A stretch of 57,424 nt of DNA, from positions 1 through 57,424 of the forward strand of contig JAFYGX010000039.1 of NCBI GenBank assembly GCA_017543025.1. Direction: 5' to 3'. Each line of letters starts with the position of its first letter. Within the stretch, counting starts at the first letter, position 1. The notes under the pieces were generated by a model. The model had not been told where the DNA came from, did no database searches, and saw only the letters and a list, made by a program, of their open reading frames with translations. Of this stretch, positions 35,071-43,705 are shown piece after piece. Position numbers and translations under genes: made by a program. Source of the DNA: Solobacterium sp. (GTDB lineage Bacteria; Bacillota_I; Bacilli_A; Erysipelotrichales; Erysipelotrichaceae).

Positions 35071-36628
35071 AAGAGAAAAGAAGCTGGCCGGAATGAACCG
35101 GCAGGAGATGGGAGAAGCAGAATACCATCGCATCAGGGTTCTTACCGGAAACATCAAGCGGATTGCGGATCTCATGACCTGCATCCCCGGGGCAATCGAG
35201 GAATTTGAAGCAGATACCCCTGCGTTTCTGAAAAAATACGATCTGGATCTTGATCCGAAGGAAATGCGGCTGATTTTTCTCAGTGAAGATCAGGAAAAGA
35301 AGAAAGCGATGTTTGCCTCACCGGATGTACTTGACCTGATACCGGAGTCGATGTTCCGCTATGCGCAGTTTGTTCAGAACAAACTGGCATTTCGCGATTA
35401 TCTCAGGGACGTCGGCTGTGTTCCGGCAAATGCGGCTGCCGCAGCCTGGCGGCAGCGGAATAACCGGCGCTGTGACTCCGCGCTGGGTGGGGTGAATATC
35501 TCATTTATCCATGCGATTCTGACGATCGAACTGGCAAAGGGATGTTCAGTCGGCTGCGAGTTCTGCGGCCTGAGTGCGGAAAAGCTTTCAGAACTGTTCC
35601 GTTATACCGATGAAAACCGGAAGCTGTTCCGGGAAGTGCTGACGGTTCTGAAAGAGGTGCTTGGCCCATCTGCCGGATTCGGAATGATGTACTTTGCAAG
35701 TGAGCCGCTCGACAACCCGGATTATGAGAAATTTGAACAGGATTATTATGAGATTTTCGGAATGATTCCGCAGATCACGACTGCGGTATTTGACCGCAAT
35801 ATCGAACGGACCAGGGCGCTGGTTCATGAGCTGGATGAAAAACCCGGATTTATTCACCGGTTCAGTCTCCGGACGCTGGAGATGGCGAAGACCGCACTCC
35901 AGGAATTTACGCCGGAAGAGCTGGTGAATGTGGAGCTGATTACCCAGTATGAAGAGAGCCCGTATTTTCTTCCGTATACGGTTGTCGGAAGTGAACGGCA
36001 ACATGCGGGGGAGCGGAAATCGGGAAAACATACGGAACGCATACTGGATGAAGCCCTGGCGGAAAGCCTGGATGCACCGGTGCTGATGAACGAAATCAGG
36101 CGGCTGAAAAAAGTGCAGTTTACAGATCCCGGAACGATCTGCTGTGTGGATGGCTTCCGCATCAATCTGTGTACGCGTACCATCAGTATTCTGACGCCAT
36201 GCCGGATGAATGAACGGTTTCCCAACGGTATATCGGAAACGGAATCGGTTGTCTTTGCGGACGGAAATGATTTCCGGGAAAAACTGATGTATATGATTGA
36301 GCGGTATATGGTTGTAAATGTGCCGAAGAATGAAGTCCTTCGCTGTTATGACTATCTGAAGATCGAAGATACACCGAAGGGAAAAATACTGGTCAGTGAA
36401 CAGAGCGGTTATCAGCTTCCGCTGGAAAGAGCGGGCAGGTCACCGATGGAAGAAACCCTGGTGAATCCGGCAGAGGAGGTTCTGAAGCTATTGATGGAGA
36501 ACCGTTATACAAAGGATGAGATTGTCCGTATCCTGATGGAAACCTACGGTATCGCACCGGCAAATCTCTACTGGCTGATCAACCAGTTCTGGAAACAGGG
36601 GCTGATCGTGGACAGCCGCTTCTTCTGA
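35063..36628 (+). CDS. Radical SAM protein, PoyD-like RiPP epimerase 1
   Basis: 521 aa from the ATG at 35063 (AGGTG 7 bp upstream; another ATG at 35057). The canonical CX3CX2C is in GCSVGCEFCGL at Cys161, Cys165 and Cys168. SEPLDNPDYEKF follows on the barrel, and TICCVDGF (Cys360/361) and LTPC (Cys380) lie in the C-terminal part. PoyD-type epimerases use a C-terminal Cys as hydrogen donor, so these are candidates. The last 55 residues resemble the PqqD-like leader-binding winged helix (LLMENRYTKDEIVRILMETY, then GLIV). It would convert L- to D-residues in the exported core peptide. Confidence 0.85.
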   Translation: MNEREKKLAGMNRQEMGEAEYHRIRVLTGNIKRIADLMTCIPGAIEEFEADTPAFLKKYDLDLDPKEMRLIFLSEDQEKKKAMFASPDVLDLIPESMFRYAQFVQNKLAFRDYLRDVGCVPANAAAAAWRQRNNRRCDSALGGVNISFIHAILTIELAKGCSVGCEFCGLSAEKLSELFRYTDENRKLFREVLTVLKEVLGPSAGFGMMYFASEPLDNPDYEKFEQDYYEIFGMIPQITTAVFDRNIERTRALVHELDEKPGFIHRFSLRTLEMAKTALQEFTPEELVNVELITQYEESPYFLPYTVVGSERQHAGERKSGKHTERILDEALAESLDAPVLMNEIRRLKKVQFTDPGTICCVDGFRINLCTRTISILTPCRMNERFPNGISETESVVFADGNDFREKLMYMIERYMVVNVPKNEVLRCYDYLKIEDTPKGKILVSEQSGYQLPLERAGRSPMEETLVNPAEEVLKLLMENRYTKDEIVRILMETYGIAPANLYWLINQFWKQGLIVDSRFF

Positions 36629-36676
36629 TCGTAAAGAATAGAAAGAGGACTTCTGATACAGAAAAGGGATGACTGA

Positions 36677-38041
36677 ATGAAACGTTTAGCAGAAAAGGAA
36701 GATGAATATAAGATCAGCTGGATCAAACGGTTCATGGAATATGAATCGCTGATTCCCGGCTTTCATGAAGAGGAAGCTGCAGATCCGGAGGCAGTACTGA
36801 AAAAATATGGATTTCCGCTGACGGTTCAGGAGATTTCCTTCTATTCGCTGCGCGAAGGCGAGCGGATGATGCGGCCGGTGTTTCCGGGCAGCGCGGCACA
36901 GAAGTATGCGGATTTCATGAATGCGAAGATCGGTTACCGTGATGCGCTGAAAGAAGCCGGTATTCCGTCGCATCCTGCAATGCAGAAATGGCACAGACGG
37001 CAGCGCGGCCGCTGTATGGCAGAACTTGGTGCCCGCACGGATGCACTGGTGCATATTCCGTTTACCCTGGAGCTCTCCGACGGCTGCTCAGTCGGCTGCA
37101 GTTTCTGTGGACTGAATGCTGGAAAGCTGAAGAGTCTGTTCCGTTTTACCGATGAGAATGCGGCGCTGTTCCGTTCTGCACTGACCGGTGTAAAGGAACT
37201 GATCGGCGATGCGGCCGGACAGGGAACCATGTATTTTGCGAGCGAGCCGATGGATAACCCGGATTATGAATCGTTTCTGAAGATTTACCGGGAGGTATTT
37301 CATACGACGCCGCAGATCACAACCGCTGCAGCGATGCGGAATCCGGAGCGGATGCACCGGCTTCTGAAGGAGATCAATGAAGAAGGAACAACGGTATATC
37401 GCTTTTCCGTGCTTTCTGAAGCACTCGCACAGCAGATATTTGCGGAATTCACGCCGGAAGAACTGGTGTATACCGAACTGCTTCCGCAGTATAAGGAAGC
37501 GCCGGGTTCTGCTTTCGCGAATTCCGGCCGGATGGCGGAAGCCAACGGCATATATGACAATACGATCTCGTGTGTGACCGGCTTTGTCGTAAACTTTGCG
37601 AACCGGACGGTCCGGCTTACGTCGCCGACCAGTTCAAGCCCGAAGTATCCGACGGGAGAGATTATTCTCGGAAGAGAGTCGTTTGCGGATGCGGATAATC
37701 TGATCGAAGTCATGAGGAAGATGATCAGCACGTATATGAGCAATATTATTTCACCGCTCGACCGGGTACAGCTGCGGCAGAATCTGACGTGGAATATTGG
37801 AAATAATGAAGTGATTGTTCAGAATAATAAAGGAGTTCGGTTTACAATAAAGTCAGGTGACCAGACAGATTTCTATCGGAATCTGATGACACTGCTCAGC
37901 AGCGGATATCATACAAAACGGGAAATTGTTGCGGAGCTGATCAAAGGCTATGATCAGCCCGTAATGACTCATACATTCCATTACTGCATCAACCGTTTAT
38001 GGGAATTGGGCATACTGGAACTTGAAAGCGGAAAAATCTGA
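36677..38041 (+). CDS. Radical SAM protein, PoyD-like RiPP epimerase 2
   Basis: 454 aa, paralogous to the preceding gene throughout: GCSVGCSFCGL (Cys137, Cys141, Cys144), SEPMDNPDYESF, and NTISCVTGF with Cys299 as candidate hydrogen donor. The second C-terminal cysteine (LTPC in its partner) is absent here (LTSPT). The C-terminus again looks like a winged helix (HTKREIVAELI, then ELGILE). An AAAGGGA site lies about 8 bp before the ATG, 48 bp after the first radical SAM gene. Two divergent copies may act on different residue sets or form a heteromer (inference). Confidence 0.84.
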   Translation: MKRLAEKEDEYKISWIKRFMEYESLIPGFHEEEAADPEAVLKKYGFPLTVQEISFYSLREGERMMRPVFPGSAAQKYADFMNAKIGYRDALKEAGIPSHPAMQKWHRRQRGRCMAELGARTDALVHIPFTLELSDGCSVGCSFCGLNAGKLKSLFRFTDENAALFRSALTGVKELIGDAAGQGTMYFASEPMDNPDYESFLKIYREVFHTTPQITTAAAMRNPERMHRLLKEINEEGTTVYRFSVLSEALAQQIFAEFTPEELVYTELLPQYKEAPGSAFANSGRMAEANGIYDNTISCVTGFVVNFANRTVRLTSPTSSSPKYPTGEIILGRESFADADNLIEVMRKMISTYMSNIISPLDRVQLRQNLTWNIGNNEVIVQNNKGVRFTIKSGDQTDFYRNLMTLLSSGYHTKREIVAELIKGYDQPVMTHTFHYCINRLWELGILELESGKI

Positions 38042-38057
38042 TAAGGAGAAGATGATT

Positions 38058-38807
38058 ATGGCAGACGAAAACAAAACCCCTCAGCTCAGCGAATCACAGA
38101 AAGAGGAACTGAAACGGCAGTTCAACGACCAGCTGCAGAAGCTTGGAGAAGTCTTTTCTCAGTGCTGGGAAAGTGACGAATTCAAAAATGCGTTCATCCA
38201 TGATCCGAAGGCGATCTTCAAAGAGTATGGCATTAACTATGACGATACCAGAGAATATCGGATCATCGATACGCCTGAGAAAACAATCATTCATGTTCTC
38301 CCGCACGAGGGCATCCGGCCGGCAATGGAGCAGCTCAATACACTGCTGATGAAGAATGTCAAGGATCTTGGCGATCAGGATGCCAAGCAGGTCCTGCTGG
38401 AAGACTGGAAATGGCAGATTTATCAGAATACGGAACATGTCGTTTATCTGCCGATTCCGCTGTGCCCGGAAAAACTCACGCCGGAAGAGCTTGAAATGGT
38501 GAATGGCGGATGCCTTCTGTTCGCCGCATTCTTCGTCTTTGTCGCAGAAGCGGTAGGCCTCGTATCGTCAGTCGCGGTTGCTGTTGAACTTGCAATTGCC
38601 GCATCCGTATTCATGGCAGGCGCGGTGTTCTCCGTCGGGCTTGCGATCGTCCTTGTCAATACACTTGCCGCATGGACAAACGTCGGAGCTACCGGTGCAA
38701 TTGCAATTCAGTTCTCGACGACGGCCGCAATTGGTGCGGATACTGACATCCAGAGCGGCGGAGGAACAGGAAGCGGGGCGAATCCGCGTGTTCCGAGAGG
38801 CCGTTAA
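38058..38807 (+). CDS. NHLP-leader RiPP precursor, proteusin-like
   Basis: 249 aa from the ATG at 38058, 9 bp after AAGGAG; the ATG at 38052 is too close and the TTG at 38022 overlaps the previous gene. The leader (1-151) carries a nitrile-hydratase-alpha-like segment (SDEFKNAFIHDPKAIFKEYG, 39-58, then RIIDTPEKTIIHVLP) and a helical stretch, and ends in LTPEELEMVNGG. The core (152-249) begins with the only core Cys, runs about 75 residues of mostly Val/Ala/Ile/Leu/Phe/Gly/Ser/Thr, and ends in a Gly-rich basic tail (SGGGTGSGANPRVPRGR). Its composition suits poly-epimerised membrane-active peptides. Confidence 0.9.
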   Translation: MADENKTPQLSESQKEELKRQFNDQLQKLGEVFSQCWESDEFKNAFIHDPKAIFKEYGINYDDTREYRIIDTPEKTIIHVLPHEGIRPAMEQLNTLLMKNVKDLGDQDAKQVLLEDWKWQIYQNTEHVVYLPIPLCPEKLTPEELEMVNGGCLLFAAFFVFVAEAVGLVSSVAVAVELAIAASVFMAGAVFSVGLAIVLVNTLAAWTNVGATGAIAIQFSTTAAIGADTDIQSGGGTGSGANPRVPRGR

Positions 38808-38826
38808 ACATTAAGAGGAAGTTCCC

Positions 38827-41800
38827 TTGAGTATCTTTAAAAGAGACAGAAAACGGAAGTTCGCAGAAGCGCTGAGTATCTCAGCGCTTCTTGGCGTGAC
38901 ATCTCCGGCAGTGCCGCTGCAGGCCGCTGGTTTGGATTACAGCAGAGAAACCGTTTCCTATTCTCTGCAGGAAGAACCCGAAACAGCTGCCACAGCGACC
39001 GAACAGATCCGGGTAACAGTGGTGGCAGGCAGCGGAGGCTATGCAACACCGAGTTCTTCCATTCCGAAAGGAACCTCCATTACGCTTCATGCGTCCCCTT
39101 CGGAAGGATACCAGTTCAGCTGCTGGAAACAGGATGAAACGGTTGTCAGTTATTCATCGGAATATGTAACCGGAGCGCTGGAGACGGATGTCATTTATGA
39201 AGCGGTCTTCGAGAAAAAGGAAGCCGGAACCCGGCTGATTACTGCAGAGACGATGCTCTACGAAAACGGCAACCGGCAGATTACCTATGAATGCGGCACG
39301 GTATACGGCAGCCGGGAGATCGGAGAAGACGAAGTCGTAACCTTACAGGCTGAAAGTACCATTCCGGAACTGTATCGGTTCAAACACTGGCTTGCCACAC
39401 AGGACGGAAGTACGTATTACGAAGCCGGACAGAACCCGACTCTGAAAGTTGCCCGCAGGGAAGGAGTCGGAGGAGACTACGTTCTCGACGATGACGAAGA
39501 GCTTTTTGCGTCGTTTGAATGGACCGGAAATGTCATTGTCACCGGAACAATGGTTCCGGGCATCGGCGGCGTGCATTTTACCAGCGGGGCGAAACTGACA
39601 GACGATGAAGTGACATTAACAGAAAATATGCTCACATATCATTCGTCGGCTTCGATTCTTGCGGGGAGTTCAGATAATGTTTACTTTTACAGCTGGGCGA
39701 AGACACCATTGACATCATCGCACGACTTCGGCGGTGATACGAGCCCCAAGCAGGAGTATTCCTTCATCGATATGGAATATGTCACTTCAGATGGTCAGCG
39801 GGGCATTGTCAATTCGAGCATCAGAGGCAACAATGAACGAATGCATGAATCTGATGATCTTAATTCGCTGATTGCCTCGGGAGCCAAACGAATTGATCTG
39901 TTTGCGAAATATGAAGGATATGATTCCGCGTTCAACTATACAAATTCGTTATCCACGGTTGCGATCCCGGCAGACGGCGGTACTACTGCCGGCGACATGT
40001 CTTCCGCAACCGGATTTACCACAAACATCCGGGCAACACCGGCCCAGGGGTTTGAATTTGATCACTGGGAATGGACCGATCAGGAGACCGGAAAACCGAA
40101 GACTTCTACAGATCCGCAGCTGATGGTCTCGGTATCAGGGTTCGTGTGCTATAAGGCCTTTTTTCATCCGAAAACATGGGAAGTAAAAGTCGCCACAGTG
40201 AATCCGGAAGGCGGCGGATATGTGGTGGAAGGTCTTGGCGAACATAAAGACAGCGAAGATGTGAAGGTGACCGTTCAGCCAAGGGAAGGCTATGAATTTC
40301 AGAGCGCAAGCTATACCACAGTGAACGGAATTGTATATTCACATGACACAAACACGTTTACGATTCCGGAAATCAGGGAAGATATCTATCTGAACCTGAC
40401 CTTCCGGAAAACATCATTCAATGTTTCCGCAAAGCCGGAACCGCTGGGCCGCAATGGCGTTTATTACAACAAAGTGAAGATGACCAGCGGGACACAGGAA
40501 CTGAGCACGGATGAAACCGGCGAAGCGATTTCGATGGAACAGCATTCCCAGGCATCGATTACCCTTGAGGCGATTCCTTCCGTAAACAATGGCTATCGAT
40601 TTGCGGAGTGGATCGGAACAGACGGAAGCCGCTATACACAGAACCCGTTCAGTCCGACAGCTGTTTCGAAGGATGTAACTTATATTGCGCGGTTTGAAAA
40701 GGAAAAATACCATATCCGGGTTTATGCGGATCCGGAAACATACGGCAGTGTGCAGATCGGCACAGATGCATCGAATCTGAGTGCGCTGGGTACACTTGAG
40801 GTGGAAAACGGCGGAAGCGCGTATCTCAAAGCCACTCCCGCAGACGGATATGTATTCCTTTACTGGACAAACTCGGCTGGCTCAAGACTGACATCGGATG
40901 TGCTGGAGCTGAAGAATATCAGAAGTGATGAAAACTGTACCGCGCATTTTGCCGGCCAGAGCACGATCACAATCGAACCCACCGCACCCGGATTCGGCCA
41001 GGTGCAGCTGGACAATAACGGTTATGTTGCAGTATCGACGATTTACCGGGCGGAAGCCGGAAAGACCGTTCACCTTTCTGCGAAGCCGGCAGATAACTCC
41101 ACCTACATCTTTGTGAAGTGGATTGACCGCAACGGGGCAACAGTCTCTGAAACACCGGAATTTGATCTGACGGTGCCGGAAGGGAATTCCACCTATACGG
41201 CAGTCTTTGAGCGTGACAAATTTACGATTCAGGTCAGCGCGGATTCACTTGTCGGAGGTAAGGCGAGCGTTTATCTGACCGAAGAAGAGACTCATGGGAC
41301 CAGTGAACAGTCGCATGTGCATGTGCATACGGGCGGAAGTGTCTGGCTGAAAGCGGAAGAAGCGGAAGGCTATAAGTTTCTTTACTGGACGTCTTCAACC
41401 GGGACGAAATATAACGATAAGGTATTTGAACTGAAGGATGTGCGAGATGATGAAACATTTATCGCACATTTCATGGGCAGTCTCGATATCACAATCGAAT
41501 CGTCTCCCGCCGGCTATGGGCAGGTGCAGCTTGATTACAACGGCTATGTCGCAGGATCTGCGACCTATAAGATAGTACCGGGCACTTCGATCCATCTTTC
41601 CGCAAAGCCGCTGGACAATACTTCCTACCGGTTTATGAAGTGGGTCGATCAGAATGGTGAAACCGTTTCGACAGAGCCGGAATTCGATCTCATGGTATCT
41701 GAAGTCAATACCTATACGGCAGTCTTTGAACGTGATAAGTTCACAATCAGAGTTCAGGCGGATTCCCTGGTCGGAGGTAAGGCGAACGTTTATCTGACCG

Positions 41801-43626
41801 AGGAAGAGACGCATGGGACTGCGGAACAGTCGCAGGTTGATGTGCATACCGGGGAAAGCGTCTGGCTGAAAGCAGAAGAAGCAGAAGGCTATACCTTCCT
41901 GTACTGGACGTCTTCCACTGGAACGAAATATAACGAAAAGATTTTTGAGCTGAAGGATGTGCGGGCGGATGAAACCTTTACGGCACACTTCCTTGGAAGT
42001 CTTGATATCACAATCGAACCGTCTCCCGCCGGGTATGGGCAGGTGCAGCTCGATAACAACGGTTACGTATCCGCTACGGCAACATACAAAGTGGTGAAAG
42101 ATACAACCATTCATCTTTCCGCAAAGCCATCTGACAATTCCTCATTCCGGTTCAGAAAATGGATTGACCGGAACGGAACAACGGTTTCGACCGAACCGGA
42201 GTTTGATGTGAAGGTGAGTGAAAGCAACACCTATACTGCGGTCTTTGACGCGGACAGATTTACAGTCAATACGATTGCCGATCCGCTGGACGGCGGTACT
42301 GCAAATGTCTATCCGGCAGATGATGTGAGTGATTCGCAGCAGACGAGTGCATCCGTGCATCTTGGCGGCAGCGTGATACTGAAAGCGAAGCCGGCAGAAG
42401 GATACAGCTTCCTGTACTGGACTTCATCCCTTGGCACAAGATATAACGATGCGGAAACCCGAATTGACAATATCGGGAATAACGAAACGTTTACCGCTCA
42501 TTTCTACCGAGATGACATTCAGGTCACGATTGACAGCACGCCGAAGGGTGCAGGTCTTGTCCAGCTGAATCAGAACGGCTATGTATCGGAGCGTACGACA
42601 TACAGTGTTGCCGGGGGCTCCAATATTTCACTGACTGCGGAGCCGTCTGATCCTTCCAGATATGAATTCATCGCATGGCAGGATAATTTCGGCAATACGT
42701 ATAACGTCAATCCGCTGCAGATCACGGAAGTCAAACAGGATATCACTTATACCGCACTCTTCAATCCGAAGGATCAGGAGATTGCGATTGTGCTCAAAGT
42801 CTCGCCTGCCGGCGCAGGCTCACTGCACAAGAAGGTGAATGCGGACGGAACGGTTCTGATTTCAACGGAACCGGAACCGGGATTTATCTTCCGGGGATGG
42901 TTTTACCAGGGCGTAATTGTTTCGGCAGAACGTGCGTATCTGGTTCCGAAAATCACAGACGGTGCGGTATTTACAGCAATGTATGACCGGGATCCGAACT
43001 ATAAACCGACTTCAGATATCCCTTCGCAGAGTTACCCGGATCAGACACGGAGATACACGGCACCGAACTATTCGTTCACACGGGATTCTCTGACGTCGAG
43101 AGTGATCGGGCAGATCGCTGCGGATGCCGCAAGATATCCGGATTTTACAGGAGTGCCGAATTCCTATCGTGCATATCAGTCGACGATTGAACAGACATCG
43201 GGGAATTATGTGGATGAAAATGACCGGTCTGCCTTACTGATGAATGAGGAACTTGTGACAACCGAAAAACAGGTTCTGAAAACTACAGTTTCCGCAATTC
43301 AGAATGCGGATGAAGTCGTTCAGCAGTTTGTGGAAAAGAAATACGGCAGCCGGTACAGGCATACGATTCTGACAAGCATGTTTATTCCGGCAGACTGCGG
43401 CATTGGCGAAGGGTCTCATACCTTTCTGCTGAAGTACAGCGGCGCTGCGTACAGAGATAATGTATTTATTCTGTATGGCGGCCAGGGCAGCAGCAGAAAG
43501 AATTCCGGCATCAGCGGCTATGACTGGGTAAGCGGCGTCGTAGATGAGGAAGAGACGATTCGGTTTACGATTCCTTCCTTCCGTTCCGGAGAAAATATCA
43601 TTGTTGTGAAAACGTGGCCGGAGTGA
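38827..43626 (+). CDS. Giant secreted InlB-type repeat protein in the RiPP operon
   Basis: 1599 aa, TTG start with AGAGGAAG 6 bp upstream, 19 bp after the precursor stop. The signal peptide has a KRDRKRK start and a hydrophobic stretch ending near PLQAAG (about residue 33). Then come about a dozen beta-repeat modules of InlB_B/Flg_new type (GY-F--W, T-F-Y-AHF signatures), the later ones in 173-aa double units. The C-terminal 210 residues are non-repetitive. There is no LPXTG, membrane anchor or cell-wall-binding motif at the C-terminus, so it is probably released or held by other contacts. No catalytic motif is seen. Confidence 0.88.
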   Translation: MSIFKRDRKRKFAEALSISALLGVTSPAVPLQAAGLDYSRETVSYSLQEEPETAATATEQIRVTVVAGSGGYATPSSSIPKGTSITLHASPSEGYQFSCWKQDETVVSYSSEYVTGALETDVIYEAVFEKKEAGTRLITAETMLYENGNRQITYECGTVYGSREIGEDEVVTLQAESTIPELYRFKHWLATQDGSTYYEAGQNPTLKVARREGVGGDYVLDDDEELFASFEWTGNVIVTGTMVPGIGGVHFTSGAKLTDDEVTLTENMLTYHSSASILAGSSDNVYFYSWAKTPLTSSHDFGGDTSPKQEYSFIDMEYVTSDGQRGIVNSSIRGNNERMHESDDLNSLIASGAKRIDLFAKYEGYDSAFNYTNSLSTVAIPADGGTTAGDMSSATGFTTNIRATPAQGFEFDHWEWTDQETGKPKTSTDPQLMVSVSGFVCYKAFFHPKTWEVKVATVNPEGGGYVVEGLGEHKDSEDVKVTVQPREGYEFQSASYTTVNGIVYSHDTNTFTIPEIREDIYLNLTFRKTSFNVSAKPEPLGRNGVYYNKVKMTSGTQELSTDETGEAISMEQHSQASITLEAIPSVNNGYRFAEWIGTDGSRYTQNPFSPTAVSKDVTYIARFEKEKYHIRVYADPETYGSVQIGTDASNLSALGTLEVENGGSAYLKATPADGYVFLYWTNSAGSRLTSDVLELKNIRSDENCTAHFAGQSTITIEPTAPGFGQVQLDNNGYVAVSTIYRAEAGKTVHLSAKPADNSTYIFVKWIDRNGATVSETPEFDLTVPEGNSTYTAVFERDKFTIQVSADSLVGGKASVYLTEEETHGTSEQSHVHVHTGGSVWLKAEEAEGYKFLYWTSSTGTKYNDKVFELKDVRDDETFIAHFMGSLDITIESSPAGYGQVQLDYNGYVAGSATYKIVPGTSIHLSAKPLDNTSYRFMKWVDQNGETVSTEPEFDLMVSEVNTYTAVFERDKFTIRVQADSLVGGKANVYLTEEETHGTAEQSQVDVHTGESVWLKAEEAEGYTFLYWTSSTGTKYNEKIFELKDVRADETFTAHFLGSLDITIEPSPAGYGQVQLDNNGYVSATATYKVVKDTTIHLSAKPSDNSSFRFRKWIDRNGTTVSTEPEFDVKVSESNTYTAVFDADRFTVNTIADPLDGGTANVYPADDVSDSQQTSASVHLGGSVILKAKPAEGYSFLYWTSSLGTRYNDAETRIDNIGNNETFTAHFYRDDIQVTIDSTPKGAGLVQLNQNGYVSERTTYSVAGGSNISLTAEPSDPSRYEFIAWQDNFGNTYNVNPLQITEVKQDITYTALFNPKDQEIAIVLKVSPAGAGSLHKKVNADGTVLISTEPEPGFIFRGWFYQGVIVSAERAYLVPKITDGAVFTAMYDRDPNYKPTSDIPSQSYPDQTRRYTAPNYSFTRDSLTSRVIGQIAADAARYPDFTGVPNSYRAYQSTIEQTSGNYVDENDRSALLMNEELVTTEKQVLKTTVSAIQNADEVVQQFVEKKYGSRYRHTILTSMFIPADCGIGEGSHTFLLKYSGAAYRDNVFILYGGQGSSRKNSGISGYDWVSGVVDEEETIRFTIPSFRSGENIIVVKTWPE
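40700..42780 (+). repeat. Tandem double-module repeats, 519-bp period
   Basis: Within the 1599-aa gene, four consecutive units of about 519 bp (173 aa) start near 40700, 41216, 41735 and 42250. Units 2 and 3 are nearly identical at DNA level (for instance GTCGGAGGTAAGGCGA at 41251 and 41770). Units 1 and 4 are more diverged. Internal in-frame duplication is the simple explanation. Confidence 0.85.
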
Positions 43627-43653
43627 TTCCGGCTGTGTGAATGAAGAACAGCA

Positions 43654-43696
43654 GAAAAAGAGGCTCGTTCCGTTATCAGGACAGAACCTCTTTTTC
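43654..43696. terminator. Bidirectional terminator ending the RiPP operon
   Basis: GAAAAAGAGG (43654-43663) pairs perfectly with CCTCTTTTTC (43687-43696), giving a U-run on both strands. It separates the RiPP operon from the convergent glycogen synthase gene. Confidence 0.85.
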
Positions 43697-43705
43697 AATG
43701 TCTGT

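Noticed and set aside
38058..38807. Reading the precursor as a plain class II (unmodified) bacteriocin
   Set aside because: The leader is of the long nitrile-hydratase type and two radical SAM genes directly precede it, which points to a modified RiPP. Not fully excluded.
28224..43626. Lanthipeptide, thiopeptide or sactipeptide assignment
   Set aside because: No LanB/LanC/LanM, YcaO or SPASM-type CX(n)C clusters are present, and the core has only one cysteine.
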